From Pilatotrama ljubarskyi (taxonomy: Eukaryota; Basidiomycota; Agaricomycetes; Polyporales; Polyporaceae), in NCBI GenBank assembly GCA_022385805.1, contig MU277670.1:653102-717101 (forward strand): a stretch of DNA of 64,000 bases, read 5' to 3'. Every line of letters starts with the position of its first letter. Positions within the stretch are counted from its first letter, which is position 1. The notes under the pieces are model-generated. The model ran no database searches. It saw nothing but the letters and a program-made list of their open reading frames with translations, and was not told where the DNA came from. The position numbers and the translations under genes are program-made. This document shows positions 25,501 to 37,341 of the stretch, piece by piece.

Positions 25501-25556
25501 GCGTATTCGACATCGTCATGCCGGTAAATCAAGCGGATTCCATCTGTAGTGTCTAA
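19521..25556 (+). CDS. RPA190: RNA polymerase I largest subunit
   Basis: Catalytic subunit that transcribes 35S rRNA in the nucleolus. 1730 aa, 16 exons: 19521-19705, 19756-19915, 19984-20300, 20355-21192, 21241-21462, 21512-21768, 21823-21836, 21898-21915, 21967-21987, 22042-22322, 22398-23800, 23852-23901, 23961-24775, 24831-24971, 25031-25258, 25314-25556. The N-terminal zinc site ([17 protein letters not shown]), metal-A motif NADFDGD (residues 664-670), bridge helix ([20 protein letters not shown]) and trigger-loop region ([20 protein letters not shown]) are intact. An acidic Pol I-specific insertion lies at about residues 1410-1475. The catalytic motif is spread over exons of 14, 18 and 21 nt. 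A last intron using GTAAAT at 25523 would give a different C-terminal decapeptide. Confidence 0.95.
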
Positions 25557-26472
25557 TTGCATTTGTAGGGTATAGCGAAAAGTAGCATAGGGTAATCACA
25601 TCATATGTAACCAACGCAAGACCGCGTGATTGGTAACTCCATGCTTCCCTGCACTATCTGCCCTGTTCCTGCGATATCATCGCATCGGTCAACCGGGGGT
25701 TGTCAACCCCCAGGATCGCTGTTTGTCTGACCGGAGGGCTGCCTGCGTAGAGTCCTCGGACAGCTCGCTCATATCGTCCTTTCACGCGTACTTGACCCGT
25801 ACGACTGTAGCGCAGCCTACCACAGCAGGCCTTTGCATGTCCGTATAAAACGCCCCGCAAGTTGTCATAACAGAACGAACGCCCGCAACGGAGCGCCAGC
25901 AGCGTCGTCCTGGCACTGGCAGTGCGTCGCCAGCATATCGGCACCGGAGAGAGGGCGCAATGGAAGTTTTCTGCCGGAACAGGGCAGTCGGAGACATGAG
26001 CGATACATACGACAGAAAACACAGGGGCTCACATGGCCCTGCCTCCCAACGTAACATGGGACGAGATCGTCCCGGCAGGAATGAGATTTGGCAAATGGGA
26101 CCAGTACCTTGGACGCATCGGGTTAGCGAGTTTAATGAATCGGGGCACAAATTCGGACTAACGTACCAGGGTAGAGATCTGGATTGCCGTGCCACTCGAA
26201 GCCTGTGTGTTCACGGAAGACCGGTGCCTCATGGCAGCACCCGGCGTCTCTTGCAGTGACATCTGCGACATGCTATGGTATCTTCATCGTTCCCGCAGAG
26301 GCCTTCGGCAGGAGTCCATTTGTGGTCAAGCCTGCTCAACGCGGCTCGCGCAAGCGAGCATACCGTTAAAAAAAAGCCTCCGTTGTCCAATGACAGATCA
26401 CAAGGGGCATTAGCTGGACGAAGGCCGCCACCGTCAGCGAGCGTACACATCCGGATTGACGACGTACCCTCG
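25557..26472. other. Intergenic region with an unassigned TATA-like element
   Basis: About 0.9 kb downstream of RPA190. A TATAAAA element at 25844-25850 is followed at 25961 by a 99-codon frame (25960-26259, plus strand) that has no recognisable motif. A 137-codon minus-strand frame (25782-26195) is also unrecognised. I cannot support either as a gene, though the TATA element hints at a further small, spliced gene. Confidence 0.4.
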
Positions 26473-26480
26473 TATAAAAA
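26473..26480 (+). promoter_or_regulatory. TATA box of the small Cys-rich gene
   Basis: TATAAAAA lies 106 nt upstream of the ATG at 26579, with a C/A-rich leader in between, consistent with a TATA promoter and a transcription start about 30 nt downstream. Confidence 0.65.
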
Positions 26481-26578
26481 GGGGCTATGCAGTCTCGTCG
26501 AACTGCAACTGCTCCAGGACCATTGCCCACCTGCTCACGCAGACAACAATCCCCGCAGATCTCCGTTACACTACAACC

Positions 26579-27140
26579 ATGTGCCGTCTCCGCCAGTACG
26601 TCCATCCGACCTGCAGCGTACAAAAACTGTACTGACCATGAGCTCATCAGGGTGAGGACAATCTACAAGAAGTGAGTGCTTGCACGGCGTCGCCAACGGG
26701 GAGGGGACTCACCAGAACGAACTAGATGCAACCACGCAGTGAATGCGGTGAGTAACCCCACGCCTTCCTGGTCGTCGTAGCGATGTTCACACATCACACT
26801 AGCCCGATGAAGACGTACGTGACCTACAATTTCCGACCAAAAGGCATGGCGTTCACGCAGAACGATAGATCCGGTGCGACCGCACCAACTGCATCTTCAG
26901 TCCGAACCATCCTCCGACCTGTAGCGGAGAAGCGTGCAAGAGGAGCTGCTGGCACTAGTGAGTTGTGCCTCCTGGTCGGCTCTGTCGATGGAGCACTCAG
27001 CATATCTACAGCCGCGCTGCCCCGCAGCAATATAGTTAGTGCAACGGTTCGGACTCACGAGGTCGAAGCATAACTGACTAGCCGCAGCTGAAGAGAAGGA
27101 CTTGTACTGCCCGTACTGCATCGCCGCCGGGTACCACTGA
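26579..27140 (+). CDS. 78-residue Cys-rich protein from seven tiny exons
   Basis: Exons 26579-26595, 26651-26671, 26726-26747, 26803-26814, 26869-26957, 27012-27034 and 27088-27140 join in frame to 78 codons. All six introns are 53-55 nt, with GTACGT, GTGAGT or GTTAGT donors and branch sites such as TACTGAC. The protein opens MCRLRQVRTIYKKCNHAVNA and has nine cysteines: C14/H16, C27-x4-C32, C42-x4-C47-x3-C51 and C69-x2-C72, a pattern suggestive of zinc binding. There is no signal peptide. Similar small proteins (CGH...PDE...C...FSPNHP...CW.YR...YCP.C) occur in polypores as far as I recall, without known function. A TATA box precedes it. The last acceptor could shift by 6 nt, adding two residues. 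The function is unknown. Confidence 0.72.
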
Positions 27141-27476
27141 TGGCTGGCCAAGCACGCCGAGTGCGGTCATTCTTCGTTCTTTCTCTTGCTTGTACAAACG
27201 CGCAGTTACATTCATGTCCGCACAATCAACGCCTCTCTTGGTCATGCCGATAGATGGTCGCCTATTCATACGGCAGTCAGCCCCTGGAGCTCACTGCACA
27301 TACTATCAGACATAAGTCAAAGCGGTTAGACCGCTACCGGCAGGGGACGAGAACACTCTCCTAAATATCGCAGGCATACAATTACAGTGATGGTACAATC
27401 GAGTGAGCCAATACGCTGCAATATAACAGTCAGATACCGACCGAAGGTTCACAAGGGCAGTACGCACGAACGACAT
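27141..27476. other. Convergent intergenic region
   Basis: 336 bp between the converging ends of the Cys-rich gene and SF3B6. It should hold both 3' untranslated regions and polyadenylation signals; nothing else is visible. Confidence 0.5.
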
Positions 27477-27960
27477 TTAGTCCTCGTCCTTGATATTATG
27501 CTTTTTCTTGAGCTGCGCTAACTCCTCCTCGCGCCGCGCAATTTCCGCTTTCGCCGCCGCCGCATCTTGTTTGGCGGGCATGTGATACAACACTACTATA
27601 TAGCGCTCTTGCAAATGGAAACCGTTCAAGTGGTCCAATGCGTTCTTGGCCTGCCGTGCGTCAGTTGGAACAGAGTACAAGGAAGTATGAGGATAGGTTT
27701 CACTCACGTCCATGACATCATCAAACACCACAAAAGCAGTCCCTCTCGTCTTCTGATCATTTCCAATACGTATCTGGCGGATACTACCGTACCGGCCGAA
27801 CAAGTCGTACAGGTCTTCGCCAGTGATCTGGTAGTTCAGATTCTTTACGAACAGAATTCTGTTCGCGCCAGGAGGAAGCTTAGTCTGAAGATAGCGAGTG
27901 AATACAGTCTTCCGCAGAATCATGAGCAACCAGATATACCGTTGGTCGAGCCAGAGCCAT
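27477..27960 (-). CDS. SF3B6: Splicing factor 3B subunit 6 (p14)
   Basis: p14 is the small RRM protein of the U2 snRNP SF3b complex that contacts the branch-point adenosine. 123 aa (human is 125), exons 27960-27940, 27884-27708, 27650-27477. The RRM shows RNP2 (RILFVKNLNY) and RNP1 (RGTAFVVF), then NALDHLNGFHLQERYIVVLY and a Lys-rich tail ending KKHNIKDED. The first exon codes only seven residues (MALARPT); it is supported by a strong GTATAT donor and the in-phase acceptor at 27885. Confidence 0.95.
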
Positions 27961-28230
27961 GGTGGTGGTCAGAGTGCAAGTCCCGTATCATATGCTCGCG
28001 TGTAACGAGCTGCTGTAGCTTACGAGCCGGTGTGGCGTTTAGTTTTCCCAGAAAGGCAACTTGGCTCAAGTTCGCAGGATCACGCTCGCACGATGTACCC
28101 ACAGCTCGCTCTCGACGTTCATGCCCTATAATCAAAGCCTCTCGTATTTTCCGACGTTCATTGTGTGCTTACACCACATAAATCGTTTCCGTACTAGTCC
28201 GCTAGCCCTCTCGGCCTGATACAATTCCGC

Positions 28231-29234
28231 TTACAGGAAGGACACACCGAGCAAAGCAGCAAGGACAGTCAATCCGACGAGGTTCAGCTCGGCCCTACCC
28301 ACGCTCGACGACGGGGGGTTGGTTGAGCCCGGACTCGTTGGACTGCTTGCGGGCGATGATGCACTGGCGGTACTGTTCGTACCGTTTGTTGTGTTTGTAT
28401 CCGGGCCAGTCAGGAAGAAGTTGCCGGCGACCGGACTACCCAGCCCGACCTCCTGCGCGAAGAGCGAGATATTGAAGTTACTGATGGGCGTCGAAGCGTT
28501 GACGAACTGAGATGCGACCGAAGTAAAGTTCGACGGCTGCAAGAAGAGTAGCAAAATATAACTGCATATGATGGAGAAAACCTTTAGTATGTGCAGGTGA
28601 CGCCGGATCCGGGAAAGAAGCGCATGAACTGACCGGTGCGGGTCTGACCCAGCAGGAGGAGTCGGCCTGAGGAAGTCCGATATGGCAGGTGTATTGTTCA
28701 CGAGTGCTGCGCCAGTTGCGAGACTGCCATTGGCCTGGAGACCAGGGGCCAGCAGATGGCGAATTTGCGCGGCCGTCGGGTTTTGGGGAGTAGGTGCGTC
28801 AGGGTCCACCATCGCGAGCACGAACGTCTGCCCCGCGAGCGAGGTGTCATTTGAGGTCAAGAACACTTGCGGACGAAGTGCGTTTTCTAGACGTAATTAC
28901 GCTCAGCTACCCTCCCAAATCTGCTGCGTACCACATGATACTCACGCTCCCTGGTGAGATTCGCTCCAGGAGTCACGTTAGCGGACACCCCCGTCGTGTT
29001 GTCCAAGAAGACGACATTGAGCAGAGCCGTAGGATTGAACGAGGGCAGGACTGTGGTGACATGTCAACTGTCAGTTGACGACTTCCTGCGAAAGGGGGTG
29101 TACGGCTTACCATCCGGAACTATCTTGGCGCTGTTGAACGCCTGGGCAACGTCGGCCACCGTGAAGTTGGTCGTGTTCTGCGCAGAGACGCAAGAGACAG
29201 CGATAGCGGCAATGGTCAGAAGCTTGATAAACAT
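28231..29234 (-). CDS. Secreted, probably GPI-anchored PEBP-like protein
   Basis: 270 aa, exons 29234-29111, 29050-28946, 28886-28634, 28561-28231. A signal peptide (MFIKLLTIAAIAVSCVSA) starts the protein. The core has phosphatidylethanolamine-binding protein signatures: VLAMVDPDAPTPQNP and GSDPHRYILLLFLQP. Many N-glycosylation sequons follow (NFT, NAS, NIS, NTTN, NGT), then a Ser/Thr/Pro-rich stalk and a hydrophobic end (LVGLTVLAALLGVSFL) suited to GPI attachment. Secreted PEBPs bind lipids or inhibit serine carboxypeptidases in yeast; the ligand here is unknown. A TATAAG element (29287-29292) sits about 55 nt upstream. Confidence 0.85.
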
Positions 29235-29286
29235 CTTTGCTGAGTTCCTCGGGCTCTCGCGCTTGGCTCGCTGGAGGATGATGCCT

Positions 29287-29292
29287 CTTATA
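29287..29292 (-). promoter_or_regulatory. TATA-like element of the PEBP gene
   Basis: TATAAG on the minus strand 53 nt upstream of the start codon. The spacing is short for a TATA box, so this is a weak call. Confidence 0.35.
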
Positions 29293-31265
29293 CGCCAGTT
29301 CTTTTCTTGGCGAACTGGAAACGGTCTCGTCAGAATCATCTCGTGTGAGCGGGTATCCCGCGATTACTGTGGGCATGGGAGGCCGGTCGTTGCTTTCTCA
29401 TGCGTCACAGCATGATCGCAGTATTGCATACAGTTTATTTACCCGGGCGACATCGACACGTACAGTCTTGCGTACAGTGCGCGGATAGTATCGGCTCGGT
29501 AGTCGAGACTCCATGGTGTTGTAGCATTCCAAAAGTGGACTGCAAGACGGGCTCGTACGCTTTGACGCAACGACCTTGGAGGAGGGCGATCCCTTCTGCG
29601 GCGCAAGAACACGGGTACTACACATTGCGGGGAAGGCCCTCGGCGCATTCTGAGACCGCACCATGGGAGATGACGAAGGATCTGCTAGATGATATTATGT
29701 TGCGAACACCCGTTTACACATTAGCCTGCTGAGGCGTAGCGCCAGTACCGCGGATATCGTGAGAGGGGACGCCAAGACCTCATCCTCGTAACAGCCTCCT
29801 TCTGGGTGGCCAAGTGAGGGCAGTGCTCGGCGCAGCGAGCACGCGAGCGTCAGGCCATCCTTCGCGAGACCTCATCCGCAACGTTGTGAGCTATATCCAC
29901 TGGGGTGTCGAAGGAATTGCAAGCTCTTGTAGGTTGTATGACGGGCGGCGACAAATCTTGCGCTTCAGCGAGCAAACCGGAGTGCTGCTAGCTTGAAGTG
30001 GTCATTTCTTGCGTACGACGATCGTCCTGATCTAGTACCAAACAGCCGGTATCGGTCCATGACATGAACGACGTCAACCACAAGGCTACTCAATTCGTCG
30101 GGTCCAATGGTGTGGGTCAACGTAATTGCGTGGCGTTGCAGTGTTGGGCGCATCGAAGGGCGCGGCGACGGTTGGTACGTACATACCTCAGTCAGCAACC
30201 AGGTGCAGGGTGAATAATCCTTGCAAGCCCAAGATGGACATGATCACGAACATTCTACGGACGACGTCGCAGAATCCATCCCAGGGGAGGCTTGACGAAT
30301 CATTGCTCAATAAGCTGCTGATGAAGTAATTGCATCTGTTCGTTGGGGTCAAGACTAAGCGCACGAAGATTGTGTTGAGATGTCAGCCGCACCAAGAGCG
30401 CCCTAAAGGCTGAGCGATGCGGCAAGGCCCGTCTCCTGGCCCTCGGCGCCCGGCACCAATCAGGACGCACTTAAGTTAGAGCATTTTGGTTGCGGCATAT
30501 TGAATGGTGGTACTCGACACTAAACTCGAAAGGGCTGGGGAGGATGTCGCACCGCTGGACCGTGGAACACTGTAAATGAGCGCGACGGTGGCACACAGTT
30601 CGAGCACCAATGAGGGCGATTGGCGACAATTGCATCGCGCTTCTCGCCCAGTCTGTTCGCTCAGTTGCAAAGGAATAGTTAGCCAGTGCTTCCATGAGAA
30701 AACAAAGGAACGGAAGCATGCCGTAGATTCGGCGATGAGAGGCGCAGCACCTGAAAGGCGGAAGATGGCGAAGCGGCGACGGGTACTGTAGAAGGACACC
30801 GAGAGTTCTCTAGAGAGAGACGTCCGCATTTGTCGCAAATCGAGTTCACGTGGGTTGCAAAATGTGATTGCTTGCAACCTCCAGCATGAGTCTGGGACGC
30901 TGGGATTGTTTGATGCGCTACCGTAGCCGTCACTAAGAATTCGACCACCTTCCACGACATGGACCGACGGGGATAGAAACCGAATACCAGGGCTGCGGCG
31001 ACGCGGTCGGAAGCTGGGTCGGCAGTCGATATTGTCCTAGAGCCGAACGGGAGCAGGAAGCTATGACCGTGAGGGCCGGGCCATGCCGCAAGACAATGAA
31101 GTACGGCGATCAGCCGAAGGCGACCAACTGAGGCGCACATTCCGGTCTGACTGGTGCTGGAGAGCGAGATAAATATGGTTTGTACGCATGGCAGCTTCTG
31201 TTCAAGTGGATTGAGCGGGAGCACTCTATGGGAGGGCTCAGAAACCGAAACTCACGTACACAGGC
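29293..31265. other. 2-kb stretch without a recognisable gene
   Basis: It lies between the PEBP promoter and LCL2. Minus-strand frames at 30476-30955 (159 codons) and 30679-31224 (181 codons) overlap each other in different frames and show no motif. No repeats or terminal inverted repeats stand out. Confidence 0.45.
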
Positions 31266-31679
31266 TCAGATCTTCCGCGACTTGCGCTGAACGTCCGCAC
31301 ATTCCTCCTGCCCTCGCACGCATACTACTGTGGAGGCCCCCTTGTCCTGCCCATCCGCTATTAAGCACTTGATATCTTGAACGTCAGGACATGGGCAGTC
31401 CGAGGGCTGGGAGACGCAGACGAGCGTGTCCGGGCAGAGATAGCTGGAGCACGGAACTGGAGTCAAAGCAGTCAGTCTCGAGCTCTGGCAAACAGAACCC
31501 GCAGATGTGATTGGCTCGAACGAACCTGTCTCCGAGTGTGCCTGCCATTGTCCCATCCCTCCTGCCGGCCGCTGTTGTTGCTGGTGATGGCCCCCAAACA
31601 TTTGCTCGAAGAAGCCGAACTGACCCAACACCATTGAGAAATGCAGCATCAAGCATACCAGGAGAGTATGTAGTAGCAT
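31266..31679 (-). CDS. LCL2: Long chronological lifespan protein 2 family
   Basis: LCL2 is a small secretory-pathway protein conserved in fungi; yeast mutants show altered chronological lifespan, and a role in ER-associated degradation has been suggested. 114 aa, exons 31679-31526 and 31456-31266. A signal peptide ([18 protein letters not shown]) is followed by the family hallmark FFEQMFGG, a Gln-rich stretch and the Cys-rich core [20 protein letters not shown]. Further cysteines follow. Length and order match the family. Confidence 0.9.
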   Translation of the reverse strand: MLLHTLLVCLMLHFSMVLGQFGFFEQMFGGHHQQQQRPAGGMGQWQAHSETGSFEPITSAGSVCQSSRLTALTPVPCSSYLCPDTLVCVSQPSDCPCPDVQDIKCLIADGQDKGASTVVCVRGQEECADVQRKSRKI

Positions 31680-32129
31680 AATGATTGCTTCTTAGGCTGT
31701 GGAGAGCAAGTGGAAGATTGGGAAAGCTGATGACTTTGACTGAAGCTGGTTCGTCAAACGCAGGCCGCAGTGAGGATGAGCGTTGAGATACACGTGTCGT
31801 TGAGCCAGGTCAACACCGCCAAACAACGCGATATACGCTTGCTATTGGGGCGGCCCGGACACCGATACAACGATTCGACAGCATGATGCATTGCAGCAGA
31901 CGGGTCATACAAATCCATAGCTATGAGAGGTACGTAATTCCGGGGAACGTCCGATTCGACAGATGCGGAGACATGGAAAGGGCCTAGGGTCATCGACCAT
32001 ATGAGGGTGTGCCTGACATGGCGTAAGGTGCAGAAGGGATAGATGGGTTGAAATGGTCGGCATGAGATGGAAGCAAGGGTAGCGAATGTGGCGGTAGGGA
32101 TCGTCGGAGGATAGTGGGTTTTGGAGCCT
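31680..32129. other. Intergenic region
   Basis: 450 bp between LCL2 and the KEN-box protein, both on the minus strand. It should hold the LCL2 promoter and the 3' end of the upstream gene. A 160-codon minus-strand frame overlaps it without recognisable features. Confidence 0.4.
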
Positions 32130-33212
32130 TCAGAGGTTGTCATCGTGCAAGTCGTCGGCTTCATCTTCCAGAGCTTTCCGCATCTGCTTGCGCGCCTCTT
32201 GCCCGAGAGGGATCCGACGAGGGGTGATTCCGACAAGGGTAGCAGCTGGACTTGCCGTAGGGCTCAGAACTCGGTCCTCCGACATGCCGTGCACGGTGGA
32301 TAAGTAGTCGCGGACGTGCGTCGGATGCGGCGAGGCGGGCACCGGGTTGACTTCGTCGGAACTGTCTGACCTGTCCGATCTCGACGGCAGGGGCAGATAG
32401 GCAGCCTTAAGTACGTAGGTACCAGAAGGGGTCGAGGATGCGCCGGCCTTCTTGGACTTGGACGACTTCCTACGGGGCGGCAAGTTCTCCTTATCGTCTT
32501 CCTTGGTATCCGGCCATGGTTCATCGGGAGTGGTGTTGGACGCTTCTGCAGCAAGAATCTTGGAGACCGAGGAAGATGGGGGAAGGATGATGTGGGGGTC
32601 TTGGTAAATGTCGAATCCGGGGTAGTGGATAGATTGTCGGTCGGGAGGAGTCACCGTCCGAGGAACGATGATAGGTGCCGCGATGTTTGTACGAATGGGA
32701 GAAGGGGCCACCTCCACGGTAATTGCAGGCTGGTCCGCAGAGCGTACTTCCGGAACGACGCTCGATGCTCTGGCGGACAGACGGGGTGAACGCCGTAGAC
32801 GGTCGTTGGAGGTCCGCTTTGGGCTTCGCCTAGGAGTGCGGGAGCCACTCCTCGACGTGTCGCATGCAGTTGAGTCTGACACACCAGACGGCGAGCCATC
32901 CTGTTTCGAGCAGCCGAAGTCGAGCTGCTTCGCAGGGCTGTCGCGCCCTTGAAGCAGAGATTGGAAGTGACTTGGGGCGAACCTTGCGCTGCTACTCGAC
33001 CCGGAGAGGGGGCTCCTCGCGCCCCGCAACACAGCTGCGCCCTCCTGGGCCATAAGCCTCCGTTTGGCAGGGCTGTCTACGCTTCCCGACCCCGGCGAAA
33101 GGGAACGCTTGCTGGGAAGTAAATGTTTCCCCGGAGTGCCCACAACGTTGGGATCGGGCTTGAAGAAGAGCTCGATGGGGTAGGGCATGAGGGGACCGGG
33201 TCGGGGGGCCAT
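32130..33212 (-). CDS. Orphan disordered KEN-box protein
   Basis: A single-exon gene of 360 aa that I do not recognise. The start chosen is the Met of MAPRPGPLMPYPIELFF (33212); an in-frame ATG 105 nt upstream would add a low-complexity leader that looks like untranslated sequence. The protein is mostly disordered and basic, with many SP/TP sites (SLSP, DSPAKRR, RTPRRSPKR, RRSPRL, LSPTASP). A perfect KEN box (EDDKENLPP) lies at residues 241-243. The conserved-looking ends are the N-terminal PYPIELFFKP and the C-terminal ITPRRIPLGQEARKQMRKAL. KEN plus CDK sites suggest a cell-cycle protein degraded by APC/C; this is inference. Confidence 0.7.
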   Translation of the reverse strand: MAPRPGPLMPYPIELFFKPDPNVVGTPGKHLLPSKRSLSPGSGSVDSPAKRRLMAQEGAAVLRGARSPLSGSSSSARFAPSHFQSLLQGRDSPAKQLDFGCSKQDGSPSGVSDSTACDTSRSGSRTPRRSPKRTSNDRLRRSPRLSARASSVVPEVRSADQPAITVEVAPSPIRTNIAAPIIVPRTVTPPDRQSIHYPGFDIYQDPHIILPPSSSVSKILAAEASNTTPDEPWPDTKEDDKENLPPRRKSSKSKKAGASSTPSGTYVLKAAYLPLPSRSDRSDSSDEVNPVPASPHPTHVRDYLSTVHGMSEDRVLSPTASPAATLVGITPRRIPLGQEARKQMRKALEDEADDLHDDNL

Positions 33213-35217
<2,005 letters not shown>

Positions 35218-35406
35218 TATGAGGTTGTAGGTAATGATGAGAGAGAGTAGAAGGCGGAGTTCAAAATCTCGACGCTCTCGCAAAGTGGTCGCCGTAAGCG
35301 CCCCTTCCCAACTCGGTGTTCTCCCGCAAGCGCCTGACGAAGGCAGCACGGTCCTCGACGTTCTCCGCGTCTTCCTGCCACCATCTTCCTCGTCGCCTCC
35401 TCCGTC
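35218..35406. promoter_or_regulatory. Bidirectional promoter of FAL1 and PRP9
   Basis: Only 189 bp separate the start codons of the divergent helicase and SF3A3 genes, so both promoters must fit here. The plus side is pyrimidine-rich before the PRP9 ATG. No TATA box is seen. Confidence 0.6.
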
Positions 35407-37252
35407 ATGGACTCTATAATTGAGGTGCAGCGCCAAACGCATGAGGAGATTGAGCATCTCGAGCGTGCTCTCTACACGATACTCGCCAAGCCGCAGCCGA
35501 CGCACCAGGTTCGCTTGCAGAATGAGCACAAGGCTTCCCAGCTCCTGGACCGCATACATTCTCGCGTTGTCACGCTGAACAACCTATACGAAGATCAGGA
35601 CACCCGGAAGGCGGAAATCGACGCGATCTCTGCGTCGGCTAAGCAGGACGATCTATCTGCCTTTTATGAGAGGCTAGGGAAGATCACCGAGCACCATGTC
35701 AAGTACCCCGACACCGTCGTGGGTGGCTTTGAACTCGAACTTGCCGCATTCATGGATGACGACGAGGAGCTAGAGGATGAAGAGTTCGAGCAGGATGATC
35801 GTACGTCTTTGTTTGCATCTGCCGCGATGTTCGTGAGTTGACCGGTGGATGTTCTGCCAGCTGTTGCCCTGATGTTCTCTGGTGAAGAGGGCTATGGCAA
35901 ATATCTTGACCTATATGCTAACCACACGACATACAACAATCTCAAGCATATTGGCAAGCGTCTTGCGTACTTGCAATATCTCGACGTCCTCCTCGCCGCC
36001 GAATCGCATCCCGTCCATACAGAGCTACCGAAGGAGTGCCGGCTGCATAGAGATTATGAACTGTGCGTAAGGCGAGACATCGAAGTAGAATCCCCGTGTA
36101 CTGAACATAATCACGCGGCAGGTACATCCGCGCTCTCCATGCCTACCTCATCTCCTTCATGAAACGGTCTCAGCCCTTGGTGGATGTCGAGTCTCAACAA
36201 CGGGAAGCGGAAGAACAGTTCAACAAGTACTGGGACTCGGGGGAGACTGAAGAGTGGGAAGAGTCTCAGCCCAAGGCGCCTGAGAACGTCAACGGCGAAG
36301 CGGGCATCTGGTGTGCAGCTTGTAAGTGCACAGTGTGTTGGCGTCTACTTGACTTCATCAACTCGCAATTCAGGTCAGAAGATGTACTCAAAACAGACGG
36401 TCTATGATGCCCACCTGAACTCGAAGAAACATATCAAGGCTGCTCAGAAGCAAGCTACGGCGGACGCACCTCCAGCTAACCCTAACGGACCTCCAGCTGC
36501 CGGTGGCTCGCACCAAACCGGAGACCATCCGCATGTCTCCGGGAAGAACAAGCATCGAAACGCCGCGCTCTTCACGCATCTCTGCACGCAACTTCTCCGC
36601 GCCCTGGCACCAGCACTTAACGATACGAAGTCGAACGTAGAGCGTCGGTTCTCGCTTACAGCGCGCGAGCGTGAGCAGGAGCTGCTTGAGCAGTCGAGGA
36701 AGCCACCGCCGGCCGCCAAGACGCCCGCGAACGGCGAGGGTGCGGAGGAGGAAGAGGAGGAAGAGCGCATCTACAACCCTCTGAAGCTGCCACTCGGATG
36801 GGATGGCAAGCCGATTCCGTACTGGTTGTACAAGCTCCATGGGCTGGGCGTGGAGTACCGGTGCGAGATTTGCTCGGACCACGTCTACATGGGTCGAAAG
36901 AACTTTGAGCGGCACTTTCAGGTGAGTCTACTCATTTGAAGAATACCACTTGTTCTGACGGCTTCTCGCCTAGGAATCGAGACACGCATTTGGTATGCGC
37001 GCACTCGGCTTGCCGAATACGAAGCACTTCCATGAGATCACTCGCATTGAGGATGCGCTGGCGTGTGCGTAGTCTCTGCTTCGTCTTCGTGCGGTCCAAA
37101 CTGACCATCCCTTTCCAGTGGCGGAGAAACTCAAGCGAGAGGGTCGAAACGAGATTTTCGAGCAGGAGACAATGGAGGAGCTTGAGGACGAGGAAGGGAA
37201 TGTGTACAACCGGAAGACGTACGAGGATTTGAAGAAGCAGGGCCTTATCTGA
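35407..37252 (+). CDS. PRP9: Splicing factor 3A subunit 3 (Prp9/SF3a60)
   Basis: SF3a60 bridges SF3a to the U2 snRNP and helps form the prespliceosome. 522 aa, exons 35407-35800, 35861-36062, 36122-36321, 36374-36921, 36974-37064, 37119-37252. Family segments in order: helical N-terminus ([20 protein letters not shown]), [20 protein letters not shown], a C2H2 finger ([20 protein letters not shown], about residues 263-286), [20 protein letters not shown], and the C-terminal matrin-type finger [20 protein letters not shown]. It ends EDLKKQGLI as in other SF3A3 proteins. Converges with the synaptojanin gene, with 89 bp between stops. Confidence 0.95.
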
Positions 37253-37341
37253 CCTACGCCTGTATATCGTGCGCTCGTCTCCCCTCATTGCGCCGTGCGG
37301 TACTGTCATTTCGCGTAATATACATATCCTTCCGTTCTACT

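Noticed and set aside
25523..25569. Possible last intron of RPA190 (GTAAAT...TTTGTAG)
   Set aside because: Has a good branch site and would give a different C-terminal decapeptide, but read-through to TAA at 25556 is simpler; kept as an alternative.
29064..29339. Upstream ATG for the PEBP-like protein (29339)
   Set aside because: Would place a basic polar leader before the signal peptide; the ATG at 29234 puts the signal peptide at the N-terminus.
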